Positions 1-11,061 of a DNA stretch of 64,000 nt are shown here, piece after piece. How positions within the stretch are numbered: position 1 is the stretch's first letter; each line of letters begins with the position of its first letter. This DNA comes from Fagopyrum homotropicum (lineage: Eukaryota > Streptophyta > Magnoliopsida > Caryophyllales > Polygonaceae): contig BSWB01000005.1 in the NCBI GenBank assembly GCA_033239125.1, forward strand, positions 98,269,994-98,333,993. The letters are read 5' to 3'. The position numbers and the translations under genes are program-made. Below the pieces are notes generated by a model. That model did not search any database. It was not told the DNA's origin and worked only from the letters and a program-made list of their open reading frames with translations.

Positions 1-270
1 CTTTATGTTGCCAGGCATATAGTAGCTTCTTAATTAGGAGGGGACTCAATTTTTGCAGTGAAACTACTTTATTAGAGGTTTACAAAGAAAAAAAAAAACG
101 CTACATGATCTAGGATATGTTATTATAATTACATAACTGGGTATTATTTTCTTAGTCATAAAGAAATCCTTGAAAACGGCTACATTGTTGTTAGTGACAT
201 CTTATTATGCCCTTGTTTGTGTAGTTTTATAGAAAGGTTTGAGGAGTCAAAGGGATGCATATTATGGTGA

Positions 271-695
271 AACCTCACCCTCAGATCTTCCCATTGCGTT
301 AAAGATGAGGAAGGAGCTCTGCGAGGCCAATGCACACACACAGCCTTTATTCACCTCGATCTCTTACAATTTATCTTTAACCTAATCCGACTGTTTAAGA
401 ATGCAGTCTTTTATCGAAATGCAAATCCAAGACTCGCTCCTTGGGAGATTACTACAAGGCCTGAGATAGTTTCCTCCTGTATGTGCTATCATGAGGGGGA
501 TTCTTGGTCAAGTGAGGTTCCTTACTAGATTGATCTCCAACGTTGAGTATCTTTTATATCATCATTCTCCTAACTTGAATTTTACAGGAAGTGATAAAGG
601 CGATATCTGGGAAAGGAGAACCTCTCAAGAACTTCTTCTATGATCCAATGGATGGAAAATGTATCATTGAGGGCCATATCTTGCCTCACTGCTAG
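271..695 (+). CDS. possible last exons of an unidentified gene entering from the left
   Basis: No complete gene is visible. A stop-free stretch runs from 271 to a TAG at 526-528 and reads as a plausible hydrophobic, helix-like segment (LIRLFKNAVFYRNANPR around 379-429), faintly like the end of a bromodomain; this resemblance is weak. Separately, a strong splice acceptor (pyrimidine-rich, ending TTTTACAG at 580-587) precedes a 35-codon open stretch, 588-695, that ends in TAG and contains DPMDGKCIIEGHILPHC. Its composition looks coding, and the following sequence reads like a 3' UTR. The two stretches may be alternative readings or successive exons of one + strand gene whose body lies left of the window. 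I do not recognise the family. Confidence 0.25.
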
Positions 696-1952
696 TTAGC
701 TGAAAAGGTTTCTGCATGTTGATTTTCCATGGCGATGAATGAAGATGACCCTTGCACATCAGGGCAATTTCTACTTGAAGCCGAAATGCTTTTGCCGACT
801 TTTGGGAAGCCAAGATGCTTTCTGTTTGTGCGAGCTAGGGTAGTTTATTAATCCTGAAGAAATTGCTATATAGTATTATGTAGAGCACGCAGTGGACGAG
901 CCAGGGGAATATAGGGTCCGTTTGGCATGCATGGTAGATTATTTTGAGGGATTATTATTTTTAATAAATTGTCAATAATCTGATAATCCAACGGATTCTG
1001 AAATAACCCTAGTATACTCAGGAATCCCCCGATAGCTAACCTTAACCAGTCCAGGCTCACATCAGTAATCGAATAACATTTGCCTTAATGGCACCTTTCA
1101 TAGTTACTTGTAGTATTTGATTTTAGTGGTCATTAATCATGATTAATAAACATGCCGACGAATTTGAAAAAGGAGTGCTCAAATTGACTAATTTGCAACT
1201 TCCACTGAGACTATATACTATTGGTTTCATCAAAAAGTTGAGGGGAGTTCAATGTCAAATCATCCCAAAAGCAAAAGTTGATTTACATTACCTTACCTAG
1301 TTATGGTAGGTCCTTTTTCTGTATCTTTAATGAATGATCCATGGAACACTAACCACATAACATGTTCTTGAAGAGAGGATACCAAGTCACAACCGACACC
1401 ACCATTGTCAATTTACGTGTCTCCTTCATCACCCTTCATCTGTTCAACAGTGCTAATGAGTAATGACTAGCAGACTTTAACAGAGGTCAATTTTAAGAGT
1501 TTTATTACCTGCAAACCAGCAACATCATCAGAGGATCTTACTTGAGATTTTACTTTTACAACCATCCCAACTGCATCTTGTTATGAATAGAATGCAGCAA
1601 ACTCAATAAATCATGCAGGCCCTGAGTATCATCAGATCAGCCAAGCCCTAAATGACAGGTTCATATCAATTCAACAGAGGAAAAGGTACAATCAACATTA
1701 CAAGTCAGTAAGATTTCTCCATCAGAAGAGATTTTCAACACAAAATAATCTCTATTATATTATGAAGATCCAATCTTAGGAACCAGAGGAACAAAAATAG
1801 GGAATATAATGCTTATTCTACTCACACATCTACGATAACAAAAAAACTTTCTTTTTTCAACAATTCAATCCCTCACATAAGGAAGAAAAACACCCTAAAG
1901 TAATATTTTGTGATCACTACTACTACTATACTGGTATATGTAAACAGAATCA
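696..1952. other. intergenic DNA, no gene seen
   Basis: This stretch holds the presumed 3' flank of the possible gene on the left and the 3' flank of the TCP gene on the right. A terminus reminiscent of plant DNA transposons (GGGTCCGTTTGGCATGC, from about 914) has no matching inverted end nearby. No convincing coding region was found on either strand. Confidence 0.6.
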
Positions 1953-2741
1953 TCAGTTTTCATCAGAATCATCATTTGAATGTTCAGGCATCCGTTGATG
2001 GTGTTCGTGATGGTGGTGTTGATGCTGATGAGGATCCCCCGGTTCACCGCCACCTTGACCCTGATCCGAATTCTGGTATAGATGGGTCATAGAAACACCT
2101 TGCCCCACTTCTTGTTGAGACAAACCCAACTCCAAACCGGGAATTTGATTCCCTCTGGCCAAAATTGGGGCAAAATTAAGTAAACCCATGTTGGAAGTAG
2201 GGAGACCGAGTCCCTGAAAGTGGAAATTGGGGGCGAAGGTTGAATTGGACGTTGAGTTAGAGGGTAAGTCTCCATAGCCGGAAATTGAACCCCAAGCAGC
2301 GACGTGGGATCTAGCAAGATTAGTATTAGCAGCATCGGCGGCCATGAGAGCGCCCCAGGAGTTCCTCCCGTCTACACTAGCTCTGAGTTCATTGATCTTC
2401 CCTTGAAGACCAAGAGAAACGGTGGAAGAGGTTCCAGCATGTTGGGCGACGGAATTGCCTGCAGCGGCGAGGAAGGTGGCCGGAATAGTTCCAGAGCCGG
2501 TGGCTGCAATAATTGCCCCCTCTGCTTGTTGGAGAAGCCACTGGATGGTCTCCCCGTCGGTCTTATGGCCGAGCTCTCGGGTTAGTTGGAAAACCCGCGC
2601 TGCACACAAGGCCGGCATTCTTATTCTCCGGCTCCGGCCGTCGACTTTGGTGTGCCTGTCCTTGTTAGAGGTCCTCTTTGGTGCTAGTTGCTTCTTCTGA
2701 TCTTGTTTCTCGTCACTGCTGTTGTTCTTGTTTTCGTCCAT
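1953..2741 (-). CDS. TCP20: class I TCP transcription factor, TCP20-like
   Basis: A single-exon gene of 262 codons. TCP proteins are plant-specific nuclear bHLH-type DNA-binding factors; class I members bind GGNCCCAC-like sites and control growth and division genes. Residues 27-49 form the basic region (KDRHTKVDGRSRRIRMP), followed by the helix-loop-helix to about residue 76, including LTRELGHKTDGETIQWLLQQ. The short basic region and Cys46 are class I traits. Outside the domain, the QLAPKRTSNKD lead-in, the NQIPGLELGLSQ motif near residue 200 and a His-rich tail (about 238-250) match the TCP20 branch rather than TCP7 or TCP9. Two positions depart from the consensus as I remember it: Ser37 in GRSRR and Gly75 after QQAE. 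The start is the first in-frame ATG, followed at once by a hydrophilic Asp/Lys/Asn-rich N-terminus. The protein is somewhat shorter than Arabidopsis TCP20. It looks intact and functional. Confidence 0.93.
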   Translation of the reverse strand: MDENKNNSSDEKQDQKKQLAPKRTSNKDRHTKVDGRSRRIRMPALCAARVFQLTRELGHKTDGETIQWLLQQAEGAIIAATGSGTIPATFLAAAGNSVAQHAGTSSTVSLGLQGKINELRASVDGRNSWGALMAADAANTNLARSHVAAWGSISGYGDLPSNSTSNSTFAPNFHFQGLGLPTSNMGLLNFAPILARGNQIPGLELGLSQQEVGQGVSMTHLYQNSDQGQGGGEPGDPHQHQHHHHEHHQRMPEHSNDDSDEN

Positions 2742-2756
2742 ACTTTTCTTCTTAAT

Positions 2757-2833
2757 TTTTGTGTGTGTGTGGGGAGGAAGAGAGAGAGAGAGAGAGAGAG
2801 CGCTAGGGCAAGTAGAGTATGTGTGTGTGTGTG
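2757..2833. repeat. (GT)n and (GA)n microsatellites in the TCP 5' leader
   Basis: Two GT runs (about 2757-2770 and 2818-2832) flank a GA run of about 11 units (2780-2801). They lie just upstream of the TCP start codon, so they read as CT- and CA-rich sequence in the gene's sense. CT-rich leaders are common in plant 5' UTRs and promoters; any regulatory role here is inference. Confidence 0.85.
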
Positions 2834-2841
2834 CGGGCAGA

Positions 2842-4682
2842 GGATGTAATTGACAAAAACGTCAGCTTTGGGTTTTGATTAAATGGGTTTGGGGTTGGGG
2901 GCTACTTCAAACTGCATGATTAATATGTTGCTCTCTAGTTATTTTGGGATGAATCTGTATGTTGCTTCTAAGAATCGATTAGAAAGTGCATTCCAACTAA
3001 GAAATGTTTGGAATTAGGGTAAAAGAGCGACACTATTTGCCATCTAAACTCCAAACCATTTGCAGATTCCTGTATGCATGATTGAAGGTGGGGTGATTGG
3101 GCTCCCCTCCCCTCCAACATGGTGGACCATCTATCAATCAAAGATTTACACGTCCAACTCTTATTTATCATATTACAATAAATTACACAAAACTACCTCC
3201 AATACTACTTCAAAACAACAAAGTTATGAAATTGAGAGTAAAATTTTAACTTTTCATCTTTTGATTTATGATCATTTAAGTAAAATAATTTTGATTTTTT
3301 TTTTAAATTTTGTTGACTCTTGTTGAAAGCGGTCGACGACAATTGTCAACAAGTTTGGCGGTTCATTTACACTACAACTAGTTCATATCTCGTACATTGT
3401 GCGGGTATATTTAAATATTGATTTTTTTGAATAAATTGTCGTGAACATGCATATGTGGGAACTAATAACATATTTATGAAAAAAAAATTAAATATTTCTT
3501 TTATTTCACTACTAACAAAAATTTTGTGAGGAAAAAATAAAAATTTTCTTTTAACCACCTACCGAAATAGAATTGATGAATCTTCACAGACGGATCTCGG
3601 AAGATCTGTCTGCGAATAGGGAAGTGAGAAGAAAGGTGGAAGGGGAGAGACTTTCATAAACAAGGAATAGTGAAAACTAAAGTTGTTGAAATAACAGTTA
3701 TTGAAAACAAATTAAGGAATAAATAAACAATAGCAGAATGAATGTGATGATTGAAAACGTAGGGGATAACCTGAAAATTTAGACGAAGCAACTTTGAAAA
3801 ATCCGTTCTTCAAATTATCACAACCTTGAAATAGATGAAGAAATATGATCAATATTGGAAGACAAAAACTATCGGGAAAAGGATGTGGTATTATCTACAT
3901 ATATAACGTGAGAGATAAAACATGGAGGAGAAGTAAAACGTACGGGAGAAGTTTAGGTATTATGATCAGCCAACGTAAATTGTGGAATTAGTAAATTTTG
4001 TTAGATTTTAATATTTTTTTAGTTTGATAAAACGTACAGGAGAAGTCTAGAACATGATATACTTAACTTTTTGGATTAATTATTTAAAAGATTAGTTCAA
4101 AAAGATTTGTTTTAGATTTTGTTTTAGTAAAAAAAAATTTATTGACTTAGTTCTTGATTTAGTAAAAGATTTATTCCGAGAAAAATTATGGAGGCGTCAT
4201 GTCAGCATTAGTGTAATGTACTTTAGTAATATATATATATATATATAGATTATGCAACAACAACAATTGTTCATGGTTGTCAACCGATTAGAACAAAACT
4301 TTTCAACTTTTGTCGTCATGTTTTTTTATTTAATTAAGTGGTTAAAAATCAAAAGAGAAAAAGTGGATGGTTAGATTTTCAATTTCATAATTCAAGTTAG
4401 TTAAATTAAATTGTCAATATATTATATCTTACTAAAATAGAGTACACTTAGACTATATGTCATGTTCTTAGCAATGACACCTATGACTTTTTCCTAATTA
4501 TTTTTATATATGTCACAAGATATTTACAGATTTACCTTTTTCTTTTATAAAATATTTTTTTATAAGATTTAATAAACAATCAACATGTCATATCACGCTC
4601 TAAGACATACCACATAGGATTTTTTTACTTATTTGCAAATTTGCCATTTATTCTATGATTTCATTAAACCAAAATGGATTGT
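2842..4682. other. AT-rich intergenic DNA
   Basis: Probably the upstream region of the TCP gene proximally, then AT-rich sequence with short homopolymers and a short (AT)n run near 4230-4246. The ORFs here are short, without recognisable domains, and look like chance. Confidence 0.6.
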
Positions 4683-4685
4683 TTA

Positions 4686-5353
4686 GGGCATGTTTACTTG
4701 CTGATTTGTTTATTTTCAGGTTTATAAACTTAATGAGTTTTTATGGATTTACAATTTATTTTCGGGTTTATTTCTCAATGGGTTTATATAAATAAACCAA
4801 ATAGGGTTGTTTACTTGGAATTTATTTTTGGGTTTATTTTACTTCAAAAGACTTTCATGCCCCTAAAAAAAAAATCAAACAATAACGTTGAATCCCATGG
4901 ATGAACAAATAATATTGGGATGGAAAAGCACAAGACCAAAATCGGGTTTTAAATAAAAATAAACTCATGCAAGAAAAAATAAAATGAGTGAATTGGTTAA
5001 GTAGGCTTTTTTTGTTCAATATAGCATCAAACAAGCTTTTTTTGTTTATTAGGAGACAAACCAGACTCCTTTTCACCCCCTTTAATCAAGTGTTTCTAGA
5101 GTTTTAAAAATAATCTTAAACTAACAAGAGCCTAGTTTGTAATTTGTATCAACGATAAAAAAAAATGCCATATCACACCAATCTTCTCAAATCAAATCAA
5201 ATATATTGGTCTAAGAAATTTATTTTTGAGTGGTTTATAAATCCAAATAAACCCATAGAGAAAAAAATCAATCATCAAGTAAACACCTACAAAATTTAAA
5301 CTCAACATTTATAAACTAAATGAAACACAAATAAACTATAGGTACACATGCCC
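4686..5353. mobile_element. Tourist-like MITE (PIF/Harbinger type), 668 bp
   Basis: The left end begins GGGCATGTTTAC and the right end is its imperfect inverted copy (ending ...TACACATGCCC). Both are flanked directly by TTA (4683-4685 and 5354-5356), the target duplication typical of PIF/Harbinger elements. The interior is AT-rich, with diffuse inverted similarity between the halves (AAATAAACC and GGTTTATTT words repeat) and no transposase ORF, so it is non-autonomous. Confidence 0.7.
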
Positions 5354-5356
5354 TTA

Positions 5357-6352
5357 GTTAAAACAAATACGTAGACTTATTATTATTGTTAATTAGTTTG
5401 ACGAAGTCAACTTACCTTTTCAGTTTAATATATATTTTTTTTATTTTTTCCTCATAATTATTTAAAAAAACTTGTTATTCACAATCTTTTTAAATCGGTC
5501 ATAATTTCATCGATTTTGCTAGATTATCCCACGTCGGGTGTTAATTAAGGTTGACATTTTGAGAACTTGTATAATAAAAGGTTTGAATACTAAACATGTC
5601 ATACATTTTTTGTCATTTTGGTTAGTATCAAGCATTATATTTATTCATAATCGGATTAAAATTTGGTATGTGTGGCGTTGGCCTACTAATAGGATTTTTT
5701 TATTATTCCGATTTCTTTAAATTGGGAAATTAAATGAAATTATTATAAATGTATAAAAATCTATTCACGGTTTTAAAGATTATATAGCATAATACGATTT
5801 GAGTTGAATTGTTAACTAGATTAAAACTCTTTGATATTATTGAGGAAAATAAATTGATTTTGTTAACAAATCTAAAAACTTTAAAAAATATATATGAAGG
5901 AAAACATGTTATAATTTTATAGATAAATGACCTTGTATGTCACATCTTTTATCACGTAAAGTTGAGGGTCTTGGAATACATTTCTCGGTTTTTTTGGCTT
6001 AGATAATGGGTATTATTTGTTCTTATTAGTTTAATACTTAATATGTGAGATAATTGGTCCGCTTCAAATTTAAAAACGCATATGCTCATACATTTTAAGA
6101 TCATGTTGTACAACTAAATTATGCCACATCAATTATCAAGTTAGACTAACAATTTGTGATTATCTAAAATAGAAGGTCTAAAGGCTAGACAAATCATACA
6201 TGTATTGCTCAATAACTAATAACCTAATATCAATGACAACTCCAACTTTGACATGAATTGTTTTTATTTAAATGATGGAAGACTTAACATATAAATGCGG
6301 TTCTATAAACTAATAAATATCGATTATATTTCTAGATTGCATGTCTTGGTTT
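5357..6352. other. AT-rich intergenic DNA
   Basis: I see no gene, RNA or clear repeat in this stretch; it is low-complexity AT-rich DNA with scattered short ORFs. Confidence 0.6.
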
Positions 6353-6365
6353 GTGTGTTAAAATG

Positions 6366-7147
6366 TGTGTAGGTCTTGGAAAGCATTACAAGGGAAGATC
6401 AAGATGCCGATGCCTACAACAACCAAAGAAAATCTAGGAGAAGATCTTCAAAGGCCAAGTAACTAAACAAGAAGTTCTTGGAAGATCTCGGTTGAAGGCA
6501 TTCGAAGATACGATTAGACCAACGCAAAGATCTAGGAGAGTAGATCTCGGTTGAAGAAGTTTTGAAGAAAAGATCCTAAAAAGATCTCCAACGGCTTGAA
6601 AGAACATCACGGTCAAGAAGATCTACAACGACTTTCAAGAGAAGAAGAGATGATCTAGGGCTTGAAGATCTCCAACAACTTTCAAGTGGTAAAGATGAAG
6701 ATCTTGCAACGGCTACTTCTCAAACAATGTGAGAAGATTTCGCTCACCGAAGCAACGGATTCTATGGAGAAATAAAGACGTTACAACAACTATGGGACAA
6801 TGGCTAAAAGAAGATCTCCATAAAAGACTATAAATGAAGAACATCGACTGAGATACAAGAACGAGATCTTACAAGTGAAAGAAACCAAGTCTTCCAAGCG
6901 ATCATACAAGAACATCTTCATCGATCCAAAAGTTTATCTTCCTCTTAAGCTTATATTAGTTTATTCCTTAGAATGAGATAAACATAAGAGCTCCTTTGGC
7001 ATATAACTATAGTGTTATACTCAAGTGTGTTACTTTGCGAAGTAACTAGGCTATTATTGCTAGAATAGAGTTGACTAGATCGTAGCATTGAGGCTACATC
7101 GAGGGAAGAAGGAAAGTTCTTCTAGGTTGTATCTAGGACTCACAAAA
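6366..7147 (+). repeat. AAGATCT-rich block, possible LTR remnant
   Basis: Ten AGATCT hexamers lie within about 430 bp (6439-6870), embedded in purine-rich AAGAAGATCT(C) phrases such as AGATCTCGGTTGAAG, which occurs twice. A TATAAA box (about 6830) is followed by sequence of a more neutral composition, as in the U3-R-U5 order of an LTR. There is no ORF. The right edge abuts the broken end of the gypsy element G1. A solo or partial LTR of an unrelated element is the best guess. Confidence 0.35.
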
Positions 7148-7650
7148 AGAAGGATTCCCAGAAATTTGGTCTGTTGTAAAGCGAAGAAGGATTCCCAGAA
7201 ATTCCCAATGAAATTAGGGTCTCGATTGCTAAAAATGGAACGTGGAGGACCATGCAAGTGGACCACTTCCCGGACAAAGATCTCGGCAACCTTGCTCGTA
7301 ATATAAGGGTGAGCTAGGGCGATAAAGTGGGCATACTTAGATAACCGGTCGACGACCATCAAGATCACGGTCTTGTGAAGGGATTGTGGAACACCTTTGA
7401 TATAATCCATAGAGATGTCGACCCATACGTCTTCCAAATATGCAGAGAGTTCAACAATCAAGGAGGGGCGAGTGACTCCGCTTTGTTGCATTGGCAAACC
7501 CCGCAATGGGCCACGAAGTGCTTGATGGCAGCCTTCATGCCTTGCCAATAAAACCCAGTCTAGAGACACTTGTACGTGCGCAGGAACCCGGAATGGCCGG
7601 CTGCAGGGCTGGCGTGGTATTCCTCCAGTAGTCGCGCACACCATGGAAAC
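7148..7650 (-). pseudogene. integrase fragment of gypsy element G1
   Basis: On the minus strand the frame gives an integrase core stretch (VDISMDYIKGVPQS, VVDRLSKYAHFIAL, FSNRDPNF), with the first two catalytic Asp positions recognisable. It stops at ALQQTK, short of the conserved HPQTDGQTE block that carries the third catalytic residue. The break carries a 19-bp direct repeat (7148-7166 and 7185-7203, period 37 bp), so the 3' end of G1, including its 3' LTR, is missing. It is non-functional. Confidence 0.85.
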
Positions 7651-8342
7651 CTTGGGGCGACAACAATCCGCCCTTTGTTACGCAAAAGGTCGTCCTGCAG
7701 ACGAAAGTGCTTTTTGGAGGTTGGGTCACGTTGAAGGGCAGAGATAATGGGTTGCATCGCCGGGTGAGAGCGGCAGTCCGTGGTGATCTCCGTTAAACTG
7801 TCCATGAGAGGCCCGGACAATGCTAGAAGTTCTAGCTGGGGGGAGCGAGTTAGGGCGCCAACGGACTGGTTATGTTTCCCTGGCCGGAAGCAAATCTCAT
7901 AGTCGTACCCCAACAGTTTGGATACCCACTTCTGTTGCTCGACAGAGGAGAGGCGTTGCTCGTGGAAGTATTTCAAGGTACGGTGGTCGGTATAAATCTT
8001 GAAGTGCCGGCCCAAGAGGTATGGCCGCCATTTGTGGACGGCCGTAATGACGATCAACATCTCCTTATCGTAAATGGAAAGATTCAATTTCGTCTCAGAT
8101 AGTGCTTTGTTGAAATACGCTAAAGGACGCCCGTGTTGCATTAATGCAGCTCCGATGCCGAATCCGGAAGCATCGGTTTCGATATAGAACTCTGGTTCCA
8201 AATTGGGCAACGCGAGGACCGGTGTTGTGGTCAGGGCTGTTTTCAGTTGCTGAAACGCAACATCGGCTTTGTCACACCATTGGAAAGCGTCTTTCTTTAG
8301 TAGTTGCGTTAAGGGTCCACTAATTTTGCCGTAATCTTTCAC
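7560..8342 (-). pseudogene. RNase H and integrase zinc region of G1
   Basis: A 260-codon open stretch. It starts in the RT connection (GPLTQLLKKDAFQW), continues with RNase H landmarks ETDASGFGIGAALMQ, the YDKEMLIVITAVHKWRPYL helix and YTDHRTLKYF, and ends in the integrase N-terminal region (EEYHASPAAGHSGFLRTY). This is the chromovirus-like gypsy type (Reina/Tekay side) rather than Athila. LTRSPQLE replaces the usual ADALSR, and neighbouring frames are shifted, so it is a relic. Confidence 0.85.
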
Positions 8343-9302
8343 GAATTTTCGATAGTATCAGGTGAGTCCCAAAAACCCTCGTAGACCCTTCAAAGTTGTC
8401 GGTGTAGGCCAAGACGTGACAACCGCGATTTTATCGGGATCAACGGATACTCCCGAGGCATCGATGATATGTCCCAAGTAGGCGACAAAGGGCTGGCCGA
8501 AGGACCGTTTAGATGCTTTCACAAACAGGGTGTGTTGTCACAAGGTGTGCAAAACTATGGTGAGGTGTTGGATGTGGTGAGCTTCATCACTGCTGTAGAC
8601 GAGGATATCGTCGAAGAAAACCAACACAAACTTGCGCAGGTATGGCCGAAAGATGTCATTCATTAAGCTCCAGAAGGTGGACGGTGCGTTTGATAAGCCA
8701 AACGGCATGACCAAGAATTCGTAGTGGCCGTCATGAGTGCGAAAAGTGGTTTTCTAAATATCTGTCTTGTGCACCCGGATTTGATGGTAGCCCGCATGAA
8801 GGTCCAATTTGGAAAAGATCGTGGCCCGCTGGAGCTTATCGAGCAGTTTGTCAACCACTAGAATTGGGAAGTGGTCCTTCATGTGATGTTGTTAAGAGCC
8901 CTATAGTCAACACACTTGCGTCAAGAGCCATCCTTCTTTTTAACTAGTAGCATCGACGATGAAAAGGGGATGTGGCTGGGACAGATGAACCCGGAGGACT
9001 GCATTTCATTGACCACCTTCTCGATTTCTGCTTTCTGAAAATACAGGTAACGGTAGGGTCGAACACTGACTGGGGCAGAACCGGGTTGAAGGGTAATGTG
9101 ATGATCATGTGTGCGTTGAGGGGGTAGAGAGGAGGGAATGCCAAATACATCGCGAATTCGAAACAACAGCCGTTGAATGGCCTCTTGTTGAGGTCGGAGG
9201 TAAAACTACTCGACATTCGCACCTTGAGCAGGTGTTTCAAGGGAGAATAAGAATACCTGTCGCTTGGTTTGAATAACTCTGGACATGGGTGGAGCATCGA
9301 TA
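8343..9302 (-). pseudogene. reverse transcriptase of G1, frame-broken
   Basis: Minus-strand fragments give the RT entry (QRTHDHHITLQPGSAPVSV, FQKAEIEKVVNEM, SSMLLVKKKDGS at about 8921-9130), then a shifted frame to about 8343. The catalytic (Y/F)xDD region near 8610 is reached only through frameshifts. Upstream, at 9302, the frame meets the insertion site of element A and continues on its far side at 22226 (GSLLVQ before the insertion, LIDAPPMSR after it). That proves both pieces are one element. Confidence 0.85.
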
Positions 9303-9307
9303 AGTTG
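9303..9307. repeat. target site duplication of element A, left copy AGTTG
   Basis: AGTTG at 9303-9307 directly precedes the TG of the 5' LTR and recurs at 22221-22225 directly after the 3' LTR. A third copy at 27265-27269 follows the duplicated LTR. Confidence 0.95.
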
Positions 9308-9609
9308 TGATAGCATGAAATATGACCATATTTTAGGCACTTGTTTAGGTTGTTTTTCCCCTTTTGTTGTGTACATGGATATGAGTTTGGAGCATTTATG
9401 AGCACATTCACCTATTTTGTCGATATAGAGATCTACACAAGCTTTGTTGTGTTTTTAGGTGAATAAAAGCTTGGATTGGAGCATATATGGAGTGAGTAGA
9501 AGTATTTGATCATGCTAGGCATCAAGAAGATGCATTGGAGGAGCTAAGAAAGGAGCATGATTAGAGAGTTTTACAAAACAAAGGTTTTTTTACAAACGAA
9601 TTGGAGTTT

Positions 9610-9661
9610 CCACGGCCAAAGATGGAGAACCACGACCGTGGTTTATGTATTGAGGTCGTGG
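9610..9661. repeat. 52-bp CCACGG palindrome array (6-14-12-14-6)
   Basis: Half-site CCACGG, 14 nt, 12-bp core CCACGACCGTGG (9630-9641), 14 nt, half-site TCGTGG. The same layout recurs elsewhere in A and in D. A second array follows at 9691-9734 (CCACGG, 6 nt, CCACGGGCGTGG, 14 nt, CCGTGA). Confidence 0.85.
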
Positions 9662-10287
9662 AAAACAAGGTCGAGAGCAACAGAAAGGTTCCACGGCTCA
9701 TTCCACGGGCGTGGAAGTTTGTACTTGGCCGTGATTTCCATAACGGTCGCCACGTGTCATATTTGCCACGTCAACAACGGTTATTGGGCTTTCATAACCC
9801 TAATTTTCCTATAAGAAGGCCGAAGAAAGGAGAAAAACAAACGTCTTGCATTCAGGGCATTTCAGGAGCATTGCTTAGGAGATTTTTGGAAGATTTTATT
9901 GCGTACAGGGAATATTTGGAGAAGGACGCATTTTGAGATTGCGTATTTGGAGAAGATCTTAGGATTCCTTTTGAAGACAGATTGACATCCCGTTCTGCAT
10001 TGTTCCTAGAGATTTTTGTGAGGTTTTTTTTTCTTTGATTCTACTTTCATTGAAACACAAACACGCTTTGATTATCTTTGAGATTGATTGTCCGGATATT
10101 AGAGTTTTTGAAGTTTTACCCTTTTTCTCTTTTAAACTTGATTATTGATTTGACGATGATGATTGTTGGCTAAAACCCTTACGCGATTCTAAGGTGAAGG
10201 GTTGATAGTTGTGGTGTAGATGATGATAGATTGAACCAAAATAGATTGGACCCTGAGAGTTGCGAGAAACCTCGTTGTCGAGGCTTT

Positions 10288-10340
10288 CCACGACCTGTTC
10301 TTGAGTTCCACGGCCGTGGTTTCTCAAGATTTGGCCGTGG
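10288..10340. repeat. CCACGG palindrome array in the LTR of A
   Basis: CCACGA, 14 nt, CCACGGCCGTGG (10308-10319, perfect palindrome), 15 nt, CCGTGG. The homologous positions in the 3' LTR (near 21600) and the duplicated LTR (near 26643) retain the core. Confidence 0.85.
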
Positions 10341-10939
10341 TTTCCTCTGTCGTACGTTCTTTGCTTTAGCTTTGAGCCAAAGTTAAAGATTTGCTTTAAC
10401 CTAGCCTTGGTTTACCTTTTCTAGGTAGTAGTGAGACTCAAAATCCTCTACTTTGGTTTCGAGTGTCACAACCTTAACCGTTTTGGCTTAAATTTGATTC
10501 CCTTGGGTTTGGGCATGAGTATTTGAGAGTTAAATTCTTATCCTTTGATCCTTTCTATACTGCAACCTCAACAACCTTTATACAGAGTGCCGTTGGGTGA
10601 GACATATGGGTTTTGGAACTTCATCGTACATTACCTTACCTTAGATATACCTTTGCAATCCCGACTCTATCCTTATATCTTTAGAATATCTTGAATCAAT
10701 TGCCACAATTGGATACCTGAATCTTTAGAATCGTTGTTTACCTTATCATCTTTACAAAAGCTTTTACTTGCCTGACGATCTTTATAAACTGAATTTGTTC
10801 CCCCCAAATCACTGACTTTGATACTTTGGAATTCTTGCTTTACTACGCCGATTCGTACATTGCGGGTTCGCTTTGCTTTGATTTCAGTTTTATAAATTTA
10901 AAGCTTATTTGCACGCACACTTTTGAACGAACAAGTTTT

Positions 10940-10957
10940 TGGCGCCGTTGCCGGGGA
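10940..10957 (+). promoter_or_regulatory. primer binding site, tRNA-Asp type
   Basis: TGGCGCCGTTGCCGGGGA is complementary to the 3' end of plant tRNA-Asp(GTC) with CCA, the primer used by Athila-type elements. It begins 6 nt after the LTR end. The same site occurs in element C. Confidence 0.93.
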
Positions 10958-11061
10958 TTTGGTTTAGGCCAAATTCGGTTTTCGGTTGTCGGGCTTGGGA
11001 GCTTTTGCTCTTATGATTTGATCTATCTACTTGAGTGATTTTTTGCAGAATTTTTAGGTAT

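Larger units (their letters stand above)
9308..10933 (+). repeat. 5' LTR of element A
   Basis: 1626 bp, starting TGATAGCATG and ending GAACGAACA. Homologous to 20602-22220 and 25647-27264. It contains three palindromic CCACGGCCGTGG-type arrays (9610-9661, 9691-9734, 10288-10340). An ORF of about 111 codons at 9601-9936 recurs in the other two LTR copies; it is explained by shared descent and I do not call it a gene. Confidence 0.95.

Noticed and set aside
914..1120. MITE beginning GGGTCCGTTTGGCATGC
   Set aside because: No inverted partner or target duplication found within the next 1.5 kb.
2304..2700. ORFs on the + strand over the TCP gene
   Set aside because: Shadows of the TCP coding strand with no domain of their own.
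9601..9936. ORF of about 111 codons present in all three LTR copies of A (also 20893 and 25938)
   Set aside because: The three copies descend from one LTR (insertion plus tandem duplication), so shared openness is not independent evidence. The frame is translated across palindrome arrays and has no known domain.
10940..10957. tRNA-Asp-like sequence as a tRNA gene
   Set aside because: Only the 18-nt complement of the tRNA 3' end is present directly after an LTR; it is a primer site.
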